From NCBI GenBank assembly GCA_964577305.1, contig CAZNYS010000008.1:22835-86834 (forward strand): a DNA stretch of 64,000 bases. The letters are read 5' to 3'. The DNA comes from UBA9300 sp964577305 (lineage in GTDB: Bacteria > Bacteroidota > Bacteroidia > Bacteroidales > VadinHA17). The notes under the pieces were generated by a model. That model was not told the DNA's origin. It was given only the letters and a program-made list of their open reading frames with translations, and did not search any database. Both the position numbers and the translations under genes were made by a program. Position 1 is the first letter of the stretch; each line of letters opens with the position of its first letter. Shown here one piece after another: positions 24,291-33,263 of the stretch.

Positions 24291-26900
24291 CTATTTATAT
24301 TCTACATTGACCGGTTCTGCTCCTTTTTCAGTTATCACATGGATAAATCCTGAAAGACTATATTCTTCGAGCCCTGTAATCCTTCTTTCATAAACATCAC
24401 ACTGATAAAAATATACTCCGGGGTTAACTATTGAACCTTTATAAGTGCCGTTCCAGTTCAACCTTGGTTCATCTGTCTGGTATACCAGCATGCCTCCCCT
24501 GTTAAAGAGTTTAAAATTAACTTTCTCCACCAGGCCTGATGTTTTGGCCCTGAGAATATCATTTTTACCGTCGTTATTTGGAGTGAATACATTTGGTATC
24601 TCATAAAAGTTGCATGAATCAACGCAAATAACAAGTGAAAGAGGACTTTCATTACCGGCATCATCGAAAGCCAGGATAGCGTAACATCCGGCAACAATTT
24701 CGCCCGGGTAATGAATATACTCAAATATGTTCCTGTCATCAAAAGTGATAAGCAGGCTCAGGTCACCATCAAAATCGCTTTTATAAAACAATCTGTAGCC
24801 GGCTATATCCTCAAAACAATCAGGATCATCAATTGACCAGGTTATATGGTTATACAGACTATCACAGTTTGTTGACACATTAAGTGAGGGTGTGCACGGT
24901 GGCTCATTATCCACAGGGATCATACAGGCTTCCTGTGAAAAATTTACCAGGTCTTGCGGTAATCCCGGACTCTGATACGAACCTGATGATCTTACGTAAT
25001 AGCAATATTCCTGCCCGTTCACCAGTCCGGTATCAGCATATTCCAGCAGGTTAGTACTGGCTATTGAATCAAATGTGGATGTAACATCATTCCACCTGAA
25101 AATATCATAGCGGTAATTCACCCATGGCACATTGCGCTTGATTATAAACCTTACCTTCCTGTCCCCCGGTGAAAGCTCAATAAACATTGAGGATGCAACC
25201 CCGGGTTCACCAACAAGGAACCTATCGCCCGGACTGTCATTATACAATTCAATCTTGTATATATATCCAAGTTCAAGTGTATTTATCTCGCTGTCAACGT
25301 AAGTGGTATCATTCAGATCGCTGGTTTGTATTGAATCGATGGGAATAAATCCATTTCCTGAATGCCCTTCTGACCGGTAAATAATATATTCATAGGGTCC
25401 TGTTGCCGGGATTGTATCCAGATGGTCCGGTTTAGACCATGCAATGAATATTTCTCCATCAGTTGAGCCTGTATTTGTAACGCTTACATTTGTTATCAGA
25501 GGGACGCCGGAAACAAGAGTTGAGTTTATTTCGTTTGATGCTTTGCTTTCGGTACCGTTAGGATAAACAGCAACTATACGGTAGGCATATTCAACCGCAT
25601 TTTCGAGACCCTCGCCTTCATTTGTATCAATAAAAGTAACTGTTGAAGCACCATCGGCAAAGCCAACTTTTTCAAATCCGTATTGAGCGGGTATACCGTT
25701 TGTACAACTATCAGGCTGAAAATTAGTTGCTGATTCCTTCCTGTAAATATTATATCCTTCCACGTAATCTGATTCATATAATTCCCAGCCCAGCCGCATA
25801 TACTTCCCTGAAGGACTGGCAGTTGTCAGAACAGGTGCCGGGCCAAGTACTTTTATTCTGAAATTATCCAGGTCTACCAGTTCAAGGTCTTCGTTATTAT
25901 CCTCTGCCTTTATAAGGACATCATAGGGTTGACCCCTGACACTTTCATGGCATGGTATCCATGTAAGGAGAGAACTGGATATGCCGGGGGCCGAACTAAT
26001 ACTGTCAAATACTGCCGGGCATTCATCAAGTATATAAATACCTGATGTAGACAGGATATTAATAAGGTCATTATCCGGGTCAGTAGCAGTAACTTCATAT
26101 TCCAGTGTATCAACTGCCTCAATACAAAAATCTCTTAAAGGTCCGTTCTCAGGCGGGTTATTATCGGTCTCATATACTTCTATCTGCATGTCCCTGACAA
26201 CTATCCCTATTTTTATACCATTGCGCCATTCATTTATTTCCATCGCTACATTATAAAAACCCAGCTGTGTGGGCGCATCCCATACAAGATCACCTGTAAT
26301 ACTGTCAACATAAAAAGCATTTGATGCTGGAGGATAGGTATAATTCTCTATTGGCTTACCATCCTCTTTGGTACAAATAGTAAGGTTATACGAGAGGCTG
26401 TCTCCGTCAGGGTCATAAGCACCAGGGTTGTGAATGAACTTATGACCCAGTGCAGCTTTATCGTAAGGCGGATTAAGTAATACAGGTGTACTGTTAAGTC
26501 CCATCCCGGGGTTTACCATGAGAACTGTGGAGATGGAAAAAACAACATTAACTGAATTCGGTATATTTACTATCCCGTAGTTCCTGTTGGGATCCTGCAC
26601 CACGATCTTATAGATCCCCGGTCCGGGGTAGGTATGCTTGATCTTGTATATATTCTTCTGGTAATAATTTGGCAACTGGCCCTTGAAGATCCTCGCGGCA
26701 GTTGATATTGTACCGTCACCCCAGTCAACATCCAGGAAATCCCTATCAGCCTGGCTGAGAACGTATGTAAAAGTAGTTATGGTTATCTCATAAGTCAGGT
26801 CCGATAGCTGCTCATAGGTTATCTCGCCAGCCCTGTTGTGTGTACCGTATGAGCTAATAACAAAAGTAAATAGCAGTACTATGGTCAGTATATACTTCAT
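24291..26900 (-). CDS. T9SS-exported protein with a gliding-motility type B C-terminal domain
   Basis: An 869-residue exported protein. The signal peptide MKYILTIVLLFTFVISSYG precedes a PKD/Ig-like N-terminal part (DWGDGTIS, YPGPGIYKIVVQDP). Several fibronectin-III-like regions follow (about 370-760, with repeated EYAYRIVAVYPNG, EYIIYRSEG and YVRSSGSYQ-type strands). The C-terminal domain from about residue 764 reads IPNVFTPNNDGKNDIL, FKLFNRGGMLVYQTD and WNGTYKGSIVNPGVYFYQ, the hallmark of the CHU_C / type B sorting domain. It is probably a surface-anchored or secreted protein, perhaps adhesive. Its partners would be the T9SS Por proteins, not found here. Confidence 0.92.
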   Translation of the reverse strand: MKYILTIVLLFTFVISSYGTHNRAGEITYEQLSDLTYEITITTFTYVLSQADRDFLDVDWGDGTISTAARIFKGQLPNYYQKNIYKIKHTYPGPGIYKIVVQDPNRNYGIVNIPNSVNVVFSISTVLMVNPGMGLNSTPVLLNPPYDKAALGHKFIHNPGAYDPDGDSLSYNLTICTKEDGKPIENYTYPPASNAFYVDSITGDLVWDAPTQLGFYNVAMEINEWRNGIKIGIVVRDMQIEVYETDNNPPENGPLRDFCIEAVDTLEYEVTATDPDNDLINILSTSGIYILDECPAVFDSISSAPGISSSLLTWIPCHESVRGQPYDVLIKAEDNNEDLELVDLDNFRIKVLGPAPVLTTASPSGKYMRLGWELYESDYVEGYNIYRKESATNFQPDSCTNGIPAQYGFEKVGFADGASTVTFIDTNEGEGLENAVEYAYRIVAVYPNGTESKASNEINSTLVSGVPLITNVSVTNTGSTDGEIFIAWSKPDHLDTIPATGPYEYIIYRSEGHSGNGFIPIDSIQTSDLNDTTYVDSEINTLELGYIYKIELYNDSPGDRFLVGEPGVASSMFIELSPGDRKVRFIIKRNVPWVNYRYDIFRWNDVTSTFDSIASTNLLEYADTGLVNGQEYCYYVRSSGSYQSPGLPQDLVNFSQEACMIPVDNEPPCTPSLNVSTNCDSLYNHITWSIDDPDCFEDIAGYRLFYKSDFDGDLSLLITFDDRNIFEYIHYPGEIVAGCYAILAFDDAGNESPLSLVICVDSCNFYEIPNVFTPNNDGKNDILRAKTSGLVEKVNFKLFNRGGMLVYQTDEPRLNWNGTYKGSIVNPGVYFYQCDVYERRITGLEEYSLSGFIHVITEKGAEPVNVEYK

Positions 26901-26910
26901 TAATTTATCT

Positions 26911-27411
26911 TTATGGTATTACTTCTGCCTTAACCAAGTTAAGCTTTTCTTTTAAATAAGTACCGGAAAAACGAAAAGCAAGCTCGTTTTTTTCATCCTT
27001 ATAAATAAAAAGATTTACCTGGTCAAGATATATAGCGGTTAAAATTGTATTACTTATATCAATGCTTTTTATTTCACCCTCATATTCAACAAATAGGCGC
27101 ATTATTGTTTCAATCTCAAGTTTTTCTGTTTCCAACAATCTTGCAGTGTGTTGTTTATCGTTTATCTTAATTTTAAGTTTTTCATTTATGTAATCTTCAT
27201 ATATATCATCCGGACCCGTATAAACATGATCAGCAATGTTTTGTTCGGGCAGTTCATACAAGTTTAAAAGATCCAGCAACAGGTCATCGCTGTACATCCG
27301 TACCGTAATTCTAAATCCCTTATCCTGTGTTATATATTCCATGCTGGACATTGATACATGTACAGGATGTAACAATAATGAAAATAAGGATATTGTTAAA
27401 TACTTTATCAT
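26911..27411 (-). CDS. DUF6702-like exported protein
   Basis: A 166-residue protein with an N-terminal hydrophobic segment and the motif LLHPVHVSMSSMEY (about 13-26), then RITVRMYSDDLLLDL, EKLKIKINDKQ and a YLDQVNLFIYKDEKNELAFRFS segment. This pattern (HP-H-VS, D-L, later F) is typical of the DUF6702 family of Bacteroidota, whose function is unknown. It lies 10 bases upstream of the T9SS-type gene on the same strand and so may be co-transcribed with it and the TPR gene. Confidence 0.75.
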   Translation of the reverse strand: MIKYLTISLFSLLLHPVHVSMSSMEYITQDKGFRITVRMYSDDLLLDLLNLYELPEQNIADHVYTGPDDIYEDYINEKLKIKINDKQHTARLLETEKLEIETIMRLFVEYEGEIKSIDISNTILTAIYLDQVNLFIYKDEKNELAFRFSGTYLKEKLNLVKAEVIP

Positions 27412-27475
27412 CTTCTAACAGGAATAAATCCCAGATTAGGCATCAAAAATCAGACCAATATCAAGTGTTAATTAA

Positions 27476-28897
27476 TTAACTTACCCTCTCCTTCAGGTAC
27501 TCAACAGACCCCACTTCAATGTAGGAGGATCCGGCACCCCTGTTAAAGTTACCGGCAAGTATAATAAGTATATCATTATCTTTCAATTCATGCGCCTCCA
27601 GAAGATTCTCAAGGGCTATCTTCAGAAACATATCCGATGATTTGTGTTTTTCCTGCAGTCTGGGATAAACCCCGTAAGACAGAGCAAGTTCCCGCATGGT
27701 CCTGGCGGAATAGCACTGGGCCATAATATAATTGATTCCCCTGTAGGCTGACATATTCCTTATTGTACGCCCGCGTACTGTATCCGAAATAATACATTTT
27801 GCGCCCACTCTTGCAGCTGTCCTTACAGCAACCTTGGCAAGGTACGCAGATACTTCCCCTGTGAGTGATCCGGCGGGCAGGTCAAGGAATTTTTCCTTGT
27901 TTTTCTCCACTTCCCTGGCTACCCTGGTCATTGTTTCAACTGATTCAACGGGATATTTACCATAAGCTGTTTCGCCACTAAGCATAATTGCATCAGTCTG
28001 CCAGTAAATAGCATTTGCTATATCACTAACCTCCGCACGTGTGGGTCTCGGATTCTCAATCATTGAATGAAGCATCTGTGTGGCAACTATAACGGGTTTT
28101 CTTTTCTTTATACATTTATTAATGATCCTGCGCTGTATACCTGGAATTTTTTCGTAAGGTATCTCAATGGCCAGGTCCCCTCTTGCTACCATAATACCAT
28201 ATGAATTTTCAAGTATTTCGTTAAGATTATCAACTCCCTCCTGGTTCTCAATCTTGGCAATGATTTTTATCTGGCTGTTTTTTTCATCCAGTAGTTTCTG
28301 GACATCCTTAACATCTTCTGCCGACCTGACAAAAGAATGCGCTATAAAGTCTATATCGTTCTCAATGGCAAAATCAATATATCTTTTATCCTTTTCGCTG
28401 ATTGAAGGCAGGTTAAGTTTTACCCTGGGCACATTCACACCTTTTCTTGAGCCAAGGGAAGCATCATTAAGCACTTTACATTCAAGGGTCTGACCGTCTT
28501 TTCCTATTACCTGCAGTTCAAGTATCCCATCATCAATTAGTATGTGTGATTCCACAGGTACATCCCTCGCAAAATCAGGGTATGTTACAGCTATAACTGA
28601 TTGGTTTGTGCGTGTTTCAGGCTCACCAATAATTTTCACGTGTTCACCTTTACTGAAGCTTACAGTTCCCTCACACACAGTTGTCCTCACCTCAGGCCCT
28701 TTGGTATCGAGAAGAAAGGCAATCTTATCTGATACTTTTCTTACGTTCTCCATGACTCTAATTGTTCCCTCAATATCCTGATGTGCTGTATTTATACGTA
28801 CCACATCCATACCTGCCTTATATAATTTCCGGATAAATTCCGGTTCAGCCCTTTTATCAGAAATAGTCGCAACAATTTTAGTCCTTTTCCAGTTCAT
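27476..28897 (-). CDS. pyk: pyruvate kinase
   Basis: Pyk transfers phosphate from PEP to ADP in the last step of glycolysis. The 473 residues show TKIVATISDKRAEPEFIRKLYKAGMDVVRINTAH (landmarks KIVATIS and VRINTAH), LLDTKGPEVRT, DFIAHSFVRSAEDV, IAKIENQEGV, MVARGDLAIEIP and MLSGETAYGKYPVE, with a C-terminal regulatory domain. The start overlaps the stop of aroQ by 4 bases, so the two are translationally coupled. Confidence 0.95.
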   Translation of the reverse strand: MNWKRTKIVATISDKRAEPEFIRKLYKAGMDVVRINTAHQDIEGTIRVMENVRKVSDKIAFLLDTKGPEVRTTVCEGTVSFSKGEHVKIIGEPETRTNQSVIAVTYPDFARDVPVESHILIDDGILELQVIGKDGQTLECKVLNDASLGSRKGVNVPRVKLNLPSISEKDKRYIDFAIENDIDFIAHSFVRSAEDVKDVQKLLDEKNSQIKIIAKIENQEGVDNLNEILENSYGIMVARGDLAIEIPYEKIPGIQRRIINKCIKKRKPVIVATQMLHSMIENPRPTRAEVSDIANAIYWQTDAIMLSGETAYGKYPVESVETMTRVAREVEKNKEKFLDLPAGSLTGEVSAYLAKVAVRTAARVGAKCIISDTVRGRTIRNMSAYRGINYIMAQCYSARTMRELALSYGVYPRLQEKHKSSDMFLKIALENLLEAHELKDNDILIILAGNFNRGAGSSYIEVGSVEYLKERVS

Positions 28898-29328
28898 CTT
28901 TTATCATTTAAAATATTTAACAAAGCTTCTGTAGCAAGCCTGTACCCATCCAGGCCAAAACCGAACAAGCTTCCTTTACAGTAAGGTGCAATAAGCGATT
29001 GGTGCCTGTACTCCTCCCTGCCCAGAATATTGCTTATATGTACCTCAATAACCGGAACAGGAATAGCTGCCACGGCATCAGCAATTGATACCGATGTATG
29101 AGTAAAGCCTGCTGCATTCAGTATAATACCCTGCCCGTCACTTGCAGCCTCATGTAAGGCATTTATTAATTCCCCCTCAATGTTTGACTGAAAATATCTG
29201 AAATCGATCCCTGGATAAATCTTTTTCAAATCCTGAAGGTAATCTCCGAATTTTTTATCTCCATAAATATTCTTCTCCCTGTCACCCAGTAAATTTAAGT
29301 TGGGACCGTTTATTATTGTAATTATCAT
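28894..29328 (-). CDS. aroQ: 3-dehydroquinate dehydratase, type II
   Basis: AroQ removes water from 3-dehydroquinate, the shikimate step after AroB. The 144 residues starting at the ATG at 29328 (MIITIINGPNLNLLG) have the type II motifs GPNLNLLGDREKNIYG, FRYFQSNIEGELI, ILNAAGFTHTSVSIADA and EVHISNILGREEYRHQS. A -7 element TATCTTTG (29353-29360, minus strand) lies just upstream. Unlike the other aromatic genes, it sits in a pair with pyk and outside the attenuated operon. An ORF start 57 bases upstream adds 19 residues without family similarity. Confidence 0.93.
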   Translation of the reverse strand: MIITIINGPNLNLLGDREKNIYGDKKFGDYLQDLKKIYPGIDFRYFQSNIEGELINALHEAASDGQGIILNAAGFTHTSVSIADAVAAIPVPVIEVHISNILGREEYRHQSLIAPYCKGSLFGFGLDGYRLATEALLNILNDKR

Positions 29329-29406
29329 GGTAGGTTCATTACTTGTAAGTGACAAAGATAACAAATTTGACACTTGATCTCTCAAGAACAGGACTTAAAC
29401 TAAAAT

Positions 29407-29437
29407 TTTGAACTTATGATACTTAGTGATACTTTTG
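29407..29437 (+). promoter_or_regulatory. Bacteroidota-type promoter of xerD
   Basis: TTTG (29407-29410) and TACTTTTG (29430-29437) are separated by exactly 19 bases. Transcription would start near 29444, only 12 bases before the ATG at 29456. This makes the upstream GTG start at 29426 unlikely. Confidence 0.78.
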
Positions 29438-29455
29438 GATAATCATAATTACAAA

Positions 29456-30358
29456 ATGAGGGAAAACTGGACAGATTGCATCAGGGAATTTAAAAACTAC
29501 CTTACAATAGAACGTTCACTGTCAGAAAACAGTATTCTCGCCTATATGCTTGATGTGAACAAGCTACGTGAATACTGTGAAAACCAGTCGCCTGCATTGA
29601 TGCCCCAGGATGTGACATTCAATCACCTGTCGGGTTTTATCAAATGGCTGGATGTTGACAACCCAAGGACGCAATCACGAATTTTATCAGGTATAAGGAG
29701 TTTCTTCAGGTATTTGATTATTGAAGGGAAAATAAGTGAAAACCCGGCCACAATGCTTGAATCACCGCGGGCCGGGACAAGGTTACCCGATGTTCTTTCT
29801 GTTGAAGAGATTGACAGGATCATCTCGGTCATTGACCTCAGCAAGCCTGAAGGGCAGAGAAATAAAGCAATTATTGAAACATTATATGGCTGTGGATTAC
29901 GTGTTTCTGAGCTTATTAACCTGAAGCTTACCGATATACACTTTGAAGAGGAATATATTACAGTTACAGGCAAAGGCAATAAACAGAGGCTTATACCGCT
30001 CAATCAAAATAATATAAAGCAGATAGAATATTATCTGCAGGACAGGAACAGGCTAAAGACAATTGTGGATCAGAATATACTCTTCCTGAACCGCCGGGGT
30101 AAAAAACTCAGTCGTATTATGATATATACTATTATCCGTGAGTTATGCAAACTGGCCGGCATCAGGAAGAAGGTCAGTCCCCATACTTTCAGACATTCAT
30201 TTGCCACCCATCTGGTACAGGCCGGTGCCGACCTGAGGGCCGTACAGGAAATGCTGGGACATGAATCTATCCTGACTACCGAGGTTTATACTCATATCGA
30301 CCGCATTTACCTGAAGGAAACCATTGGCCTTTATCATCCCAGGGCGAAGGAGAGATGA
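29456..30358 (+). CDS. xerD: site-specific tyrosine recombinase XerD
   Basis: XerD resolves chromosome dimers at dif with XerC. The 300 residues have the N-terminal SAM-like core-binding domain (about 1-100) and a catalytic domain with all residues of the family: R149 in CGLRVSEL, K173 in VTGKGNK, H243 and R246 in SPHTFRHSFATH, H269 in MLGHES and the nucleophile Y278 in TEVYTHID. I chose the ATG at 29456, supported by the promoter position. It is divergent from aroQ. XerC and XerD cannot be fully told apart from sequence alone; the length and motifs favour XerD. Confidence 0.9.
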   Translation: MRENWTDCIREFKNYLTIERSLSENSILAYMLDVNKLREYCENQSPALMPQDVTFNHLSGFIKWLDVDNPRTQSRILSGIRSFFRYLIIEGKISENPATMLESPRAGTRLPDVLSVEEIDRIISVIDLSKPEGQRNKAIIETLYGCGLRVSELINLKLTDIHFEEEYITVTGKGNKQRLIPLNQNNIKQIEYYLQDRNRLKTIVDQNILFLNRRGKKLSRIMIYTIIRELCKLAGIRKKVSPHTFRHSFATHLVQAGADLRAVQEMLGHESILTTEVYTHIDRIYLKETIGLYHPRAKER

Positions 30359-30430
30359 GTCCGCCTCCGCCGAGGCTACTGCGGACAATGCATGGGGCAA
30401 TTGAGACGGACTCCGGTCTGAAACCATGCA
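30359..30430. repeat. structured GC-rich element after xerD
   Basis: Right after the xerD stop, GTCCGC (30359-30364) pairs with GCGGAC (30381-30386). Then TGCATGG (30389-30395) pairs with CCATGCA (30424-30430) around a smaller internal palindrome. It has the look of a REP-like unit, or it may act as the xerD terminator, although no T-run follows directly. Confidence 0.5.
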
Positions 30431-30494
30431 AAAGCTTTTCTTTTTTGAACAATTTTCACTTTAAATGACTTATAGAATAAAAGGAGGACAATAA

Positions 30495-31751
30495 ATGGAA
30501 TACATAAGGGATTTTCTTAATGAGCTGTATTTCATAACAACAGAGATGGCTCCCTACCTTCTGCTGGGATTCTTCTTCGCTGGTATATTATATCTGCTTT
30601 TCCCAAAGAAACGGGTGCAGCAATATATGGGACGAAACAGGAATAGTGCCATTGTTAATGCAACCATACTGGGTATTCCCCTACCCCTTTGCAGTTGTGG
30701 TGTGATACCAACCGGTTTATCATTTTACAGGAATGGTGCTTCCAGGGGCTCAACGGTGTCATTTCTTATTTCAACACCTCAGACCGGGATTGATTCAATA
30801 CTGGTAACCTACTCCATGCTGGGACTTCCCTTCGCACTCATCAGGCCCTTCGTTGCCCTTGTAACTGGAATATCGGGAGGTTTCCTGACCAACAGGCTTA
30901 CCAGGAAAGAAAAAGAAGAGCAGGTTATGGGAGCTTCTGATAACAACACCCTTCCTTCAGGTTTCTTTCCAAGGGTAAAAGCCATGTTCCGCTATTCTTT
31001 TGTTGAATTTCTGCAGGATATAATGGGATGGCTTATTATCGGGTTGCTGATAGCTGCGCTGATAGCTGTTTTTGTCCCTGACGATTTTTTTGCCGGCAGG
31101 GCAAGCAATGATATACTCGAAATGTTTGTAATACTTATTGCAGCCATACCTGTATATATCTGCGCCACTGCCTCTGTTCCGATAGCTGCAGTATTAATGC
31201 TTAAAGGTCTGAGTCCGGGTGCTGCCCTTGTATTGCTTATGGCAGGTCCTGCAACAAATGCTGCAACCATTACCATGATAGGTAAAGTGATGGGCAGGAA
31301 AAGCCTTGTCAGTTACCTGGTATCAATTATCTCAGGTGCAATAATTTTTGGATTCCTGATAAACACCTTATTACCGGAAAGATGGTTTGTGCTGCCCCAG
31401 CAAATGATGTCACATGACCACGAGATGTTACCCGCATGGCTGAGCATAGGGTCTGCAGTAGTACTGGTATTATTAATAATCAATGGATATATGAAAAGAT
31501 TTTTGGGAAGGAATAAAGATAAAACGACAGGTAAATCCCCGGTAACAGGGCCGGGTGTTATCACAATGAATGTCAAAGGAATGACATGTAACCACTGCAG
31601 GCAGACCGTTGAGAATGCGACTGCCTCTGTTGATGGTGTTGAATCTGCGACAGCTGATCTAGCCAGGGGTAGTCTTTCTATCAGTGGTAAAGATTACGAC
31701 CTTGAAAAGATTAAATCAAATATCCGGGCTGTAGGATACGAGGTCGAATGA
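30495..31751 (+). CDS. SO_0444-type metal efflux permease with C-terminal HMA domain
   Basis: A 418-residue inner-membrane protein with about 8 hydrophobic segments in its first 310 residues, a PLPLCSCGVIPTG motif with C66 and C68, and an ICATASVPIA segment. These match the ArsP/DUF318-like permeases of the SO_0444 Cu/Zn efflux group. A Lys/Thr linker leads to a heavy-metal-associated domain (354-418) with GMTCNHC, metal ligands C365 and C368. The fused HMA probably delivers Cu(I) or Zn(II) to the permease or senses it. Substrate choice is inference. A good GGAGG site lies upstream. No metal regulator is adjacent. Confidence 0.85.
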   Translation: MEYIRDFLNELYFITTEMAPYLLLGFFFAGILYLLFPKKRVQQYMGRNRNSAIVNATILGIPLPLCSCGVIPTGLSFYRNGASRGSTVSFLISTPQTGIDSILVTYSMLGLPFALIRPFVALVTGISGGFLTNRLTRKEKEEQVMGASDNNTLPSGFFPRVKAMFRYSFVEFLQDIMGWLIIGLLIAALIAVFVPDDFFAGRASNDILEMFVILIAAIPVYICATASVPIAAVLMLKGLSPGAALVLLMAGPATNAATITMIGKVMGRKSLVSYLVSIISGAIIFGFLINTLLPERWFVLPQQMMSHDHEMLPAWLSIGSAVVLVLLIINGYMKRFLGRNKDKTTGKSPVTGPGVITMNVKGMTCNHCRQTVENATASVDGVESATADLARGSLSISGKDYDLEKIKSNIRAVGYEVE

Positions 31752-32100
31752 TAGTTATGAATATCGAATAATGAATATCGAACGCTGAATGATGAAGAAG
31801 ATGCTGGATGATTCTTGCTGAAATGGTCCTTGTAGTTTTCATATTTAATTTTATTCTACACAACTACCTATCCTAACCCCTAGCTATGACCTTTATGGTT
31901 GTCAATCCTTCTCGATATTCGATATTCGATATTCACATCTTCGTTTCTTTGTACCCTGGGGAATATAGTTGTTGGTATTTAAGTTATATAATAGAGATGA
32001 GTTATAAATAATATGAGTGTTTACAATATTCTGAGCTATGTAACTCTTGATTTACGGTCAAATATCGTAACTTGAATACATATATTGATTTAACCTTCTC
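31752..32100. repeat. 349-base gene-free stretch with inverted ATATCGAAT arrays
   Basis: The left arm, 31758-31783, has TGAATATCGAATAATGAATA followed by TCGAAC. The right arm, 31913-31935, has three GATATTC units and is largely the reverse complement of the left. About 130 bases of ordinary sequence lie between. I see no gene or RNA in the region. It may be a foldback repeat. Confidence 0.6.
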
Positions 32101-33150
32101 ATGATTGCATTAAAAATTATTCTGATTACACTTGGTGTTCTTATAGCCATCATACTTTCTTACCTGACAACTATAATATTCTTCCCGGTTCTGAAAATAA
32201 AGGACCAGGCTTTGGAAATAAGTAAAAATAATGGAAATGCAACTACTCCTCCCCCTGAATGCAGGTATGATGTTACAATTAAATCTGAAGGTGTTAATCT
32301 AAGTGCCTGGCTCTATTTGCCTGAAAATATTTCAGGCACTCTGCCCTGCATAATTATGAGCAATGGCTTCGGTGGAACAAAAGATATGATTCTGGAGCAA
32401 TATGCATTACGATTTGTAGGTGAAGGTTTTGCTGTAATAAATTATGATTATCGCCATTTTGGAGCTAGTGAAGGAACACCCCGTCAGAATTTTAATATGT
32501 TTAAACAGATTGAAGATCTTAAATCTGTAATATCATTTGCACGAAGACATAATGACATAGATGAGAAAAAAATTGCATTATGGGGTACCTCTGCTGCAGG
32601 AGGATATGGATTGATAATAGCCGCTGAAGACAAAGAGATTGCATGTGTTATAGCGCAGTGTCCGGCACTCGACAGCAGGGAAGATGGTAAGCTGGCACTG
32701 GAAAGAGAAGGTCTGGGATTTTTTCTACGACTGTTTATGCATGCACAACGTGATAAGGGACGTTCAAGATTCAGGTTATCCCCACATATGGTACCTATAG
32801 TAGGCAAACCCGGCACAATGGCTTTTATCAGAGCACCTGGTGCATTTGAAGGTTATTCATCTTTGTCAAATAGAGGATTTATAAACAGAGTCTGTGCTCG
32901 TGCCTTATTGAACACTAACAATTATAACCCCATTAATTTCGCTGACAAGGTTGAATGCCCAGTACTTCTCTGTATTTGCAGGGATGATAATCTGGTATCA
33001 GAAAAATCATATAAAAGTACTGCAGATATCCTGGGAGATAAGTCAACAGTGATGGTTTATCCAATAGGTCATTTTGATATCTACAAAGGAGAAAATTTTG
33101 AAAAAGTTGTAAATGACCAGATAGATTTTCTGAAGCGAAATCTTTCATGA
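32101..33150 (+). CDS. membrane-anchored alpha/beta hydrolase
   Basis: A 349-residue hydrolase with one N-terminal transmembrane segment (about 3-30), so probably anchored with the catalytic domain in the periplasm. The core shows PCIIMSNGFGGTKD (about 82-95), FAVINYDYRHFGASEG, the nucleophile elbow WGTSAAGG with Ser164, DD in CICRDDNLVS (charge relay Asp) and a terminal His in GHFDIYKG. The substrate cannot be read from the sequence; dienelactone hydrolase-like and peptide hydrolases share this layout. It stands alone, with no tightly linked neighbours. Confidence 0.8.
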   Translation: MIALKIILITLGVLIAIILSYLTTIIFFPVLKIKDQALEISKNNGNATTPPPECRYDVTIKSEGVNLSAWLYLPENISGTLPCIIMSNGFGGTKDMILEQYALRFVGEGFAVINYDYRHFGASEGTPRQNFNMFKQIEDLKSVISFARRHNDIDEKKIALWGTSAAGGYGLIIAAEDKEIACVIAQCPALDSREDGKLALEREGLGFFLRLFMHAQRDKGRSRFRLSPHMVPIVGKPGTMAFIRAPGAFEGYSSLSNRGFINRVCARALLNTNNYNPINFADKVECPVLLCICRDDNLVSEKSYKSTADILGDKSTVMVYPIGHFDIYKGENFEKVVNDQIDFLKRNLS

Positions 33151-33263
33151 GTTAATCATTAGATGTATCTTTTGCCTGATTAAGATTTAAGCCCAGCATT
33201 TGAAGTACCTATTTTGAACCAATGCCCCCCTACACAAATACTAAAATCTTAAATCGTTGATCT

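Noticed and set aside
28094..28500. Open frames on the plus strand inside pyk, htpG, ppdK and aroB
   Set aside because: They are shadows of strongly conserved genes in the opposite frame and have no independent support.
29426..29455. GTG start that would extend xerD by ten residues
   Set aside because: It lies at or upstream of the predicted transcription start of the xerD promoter.
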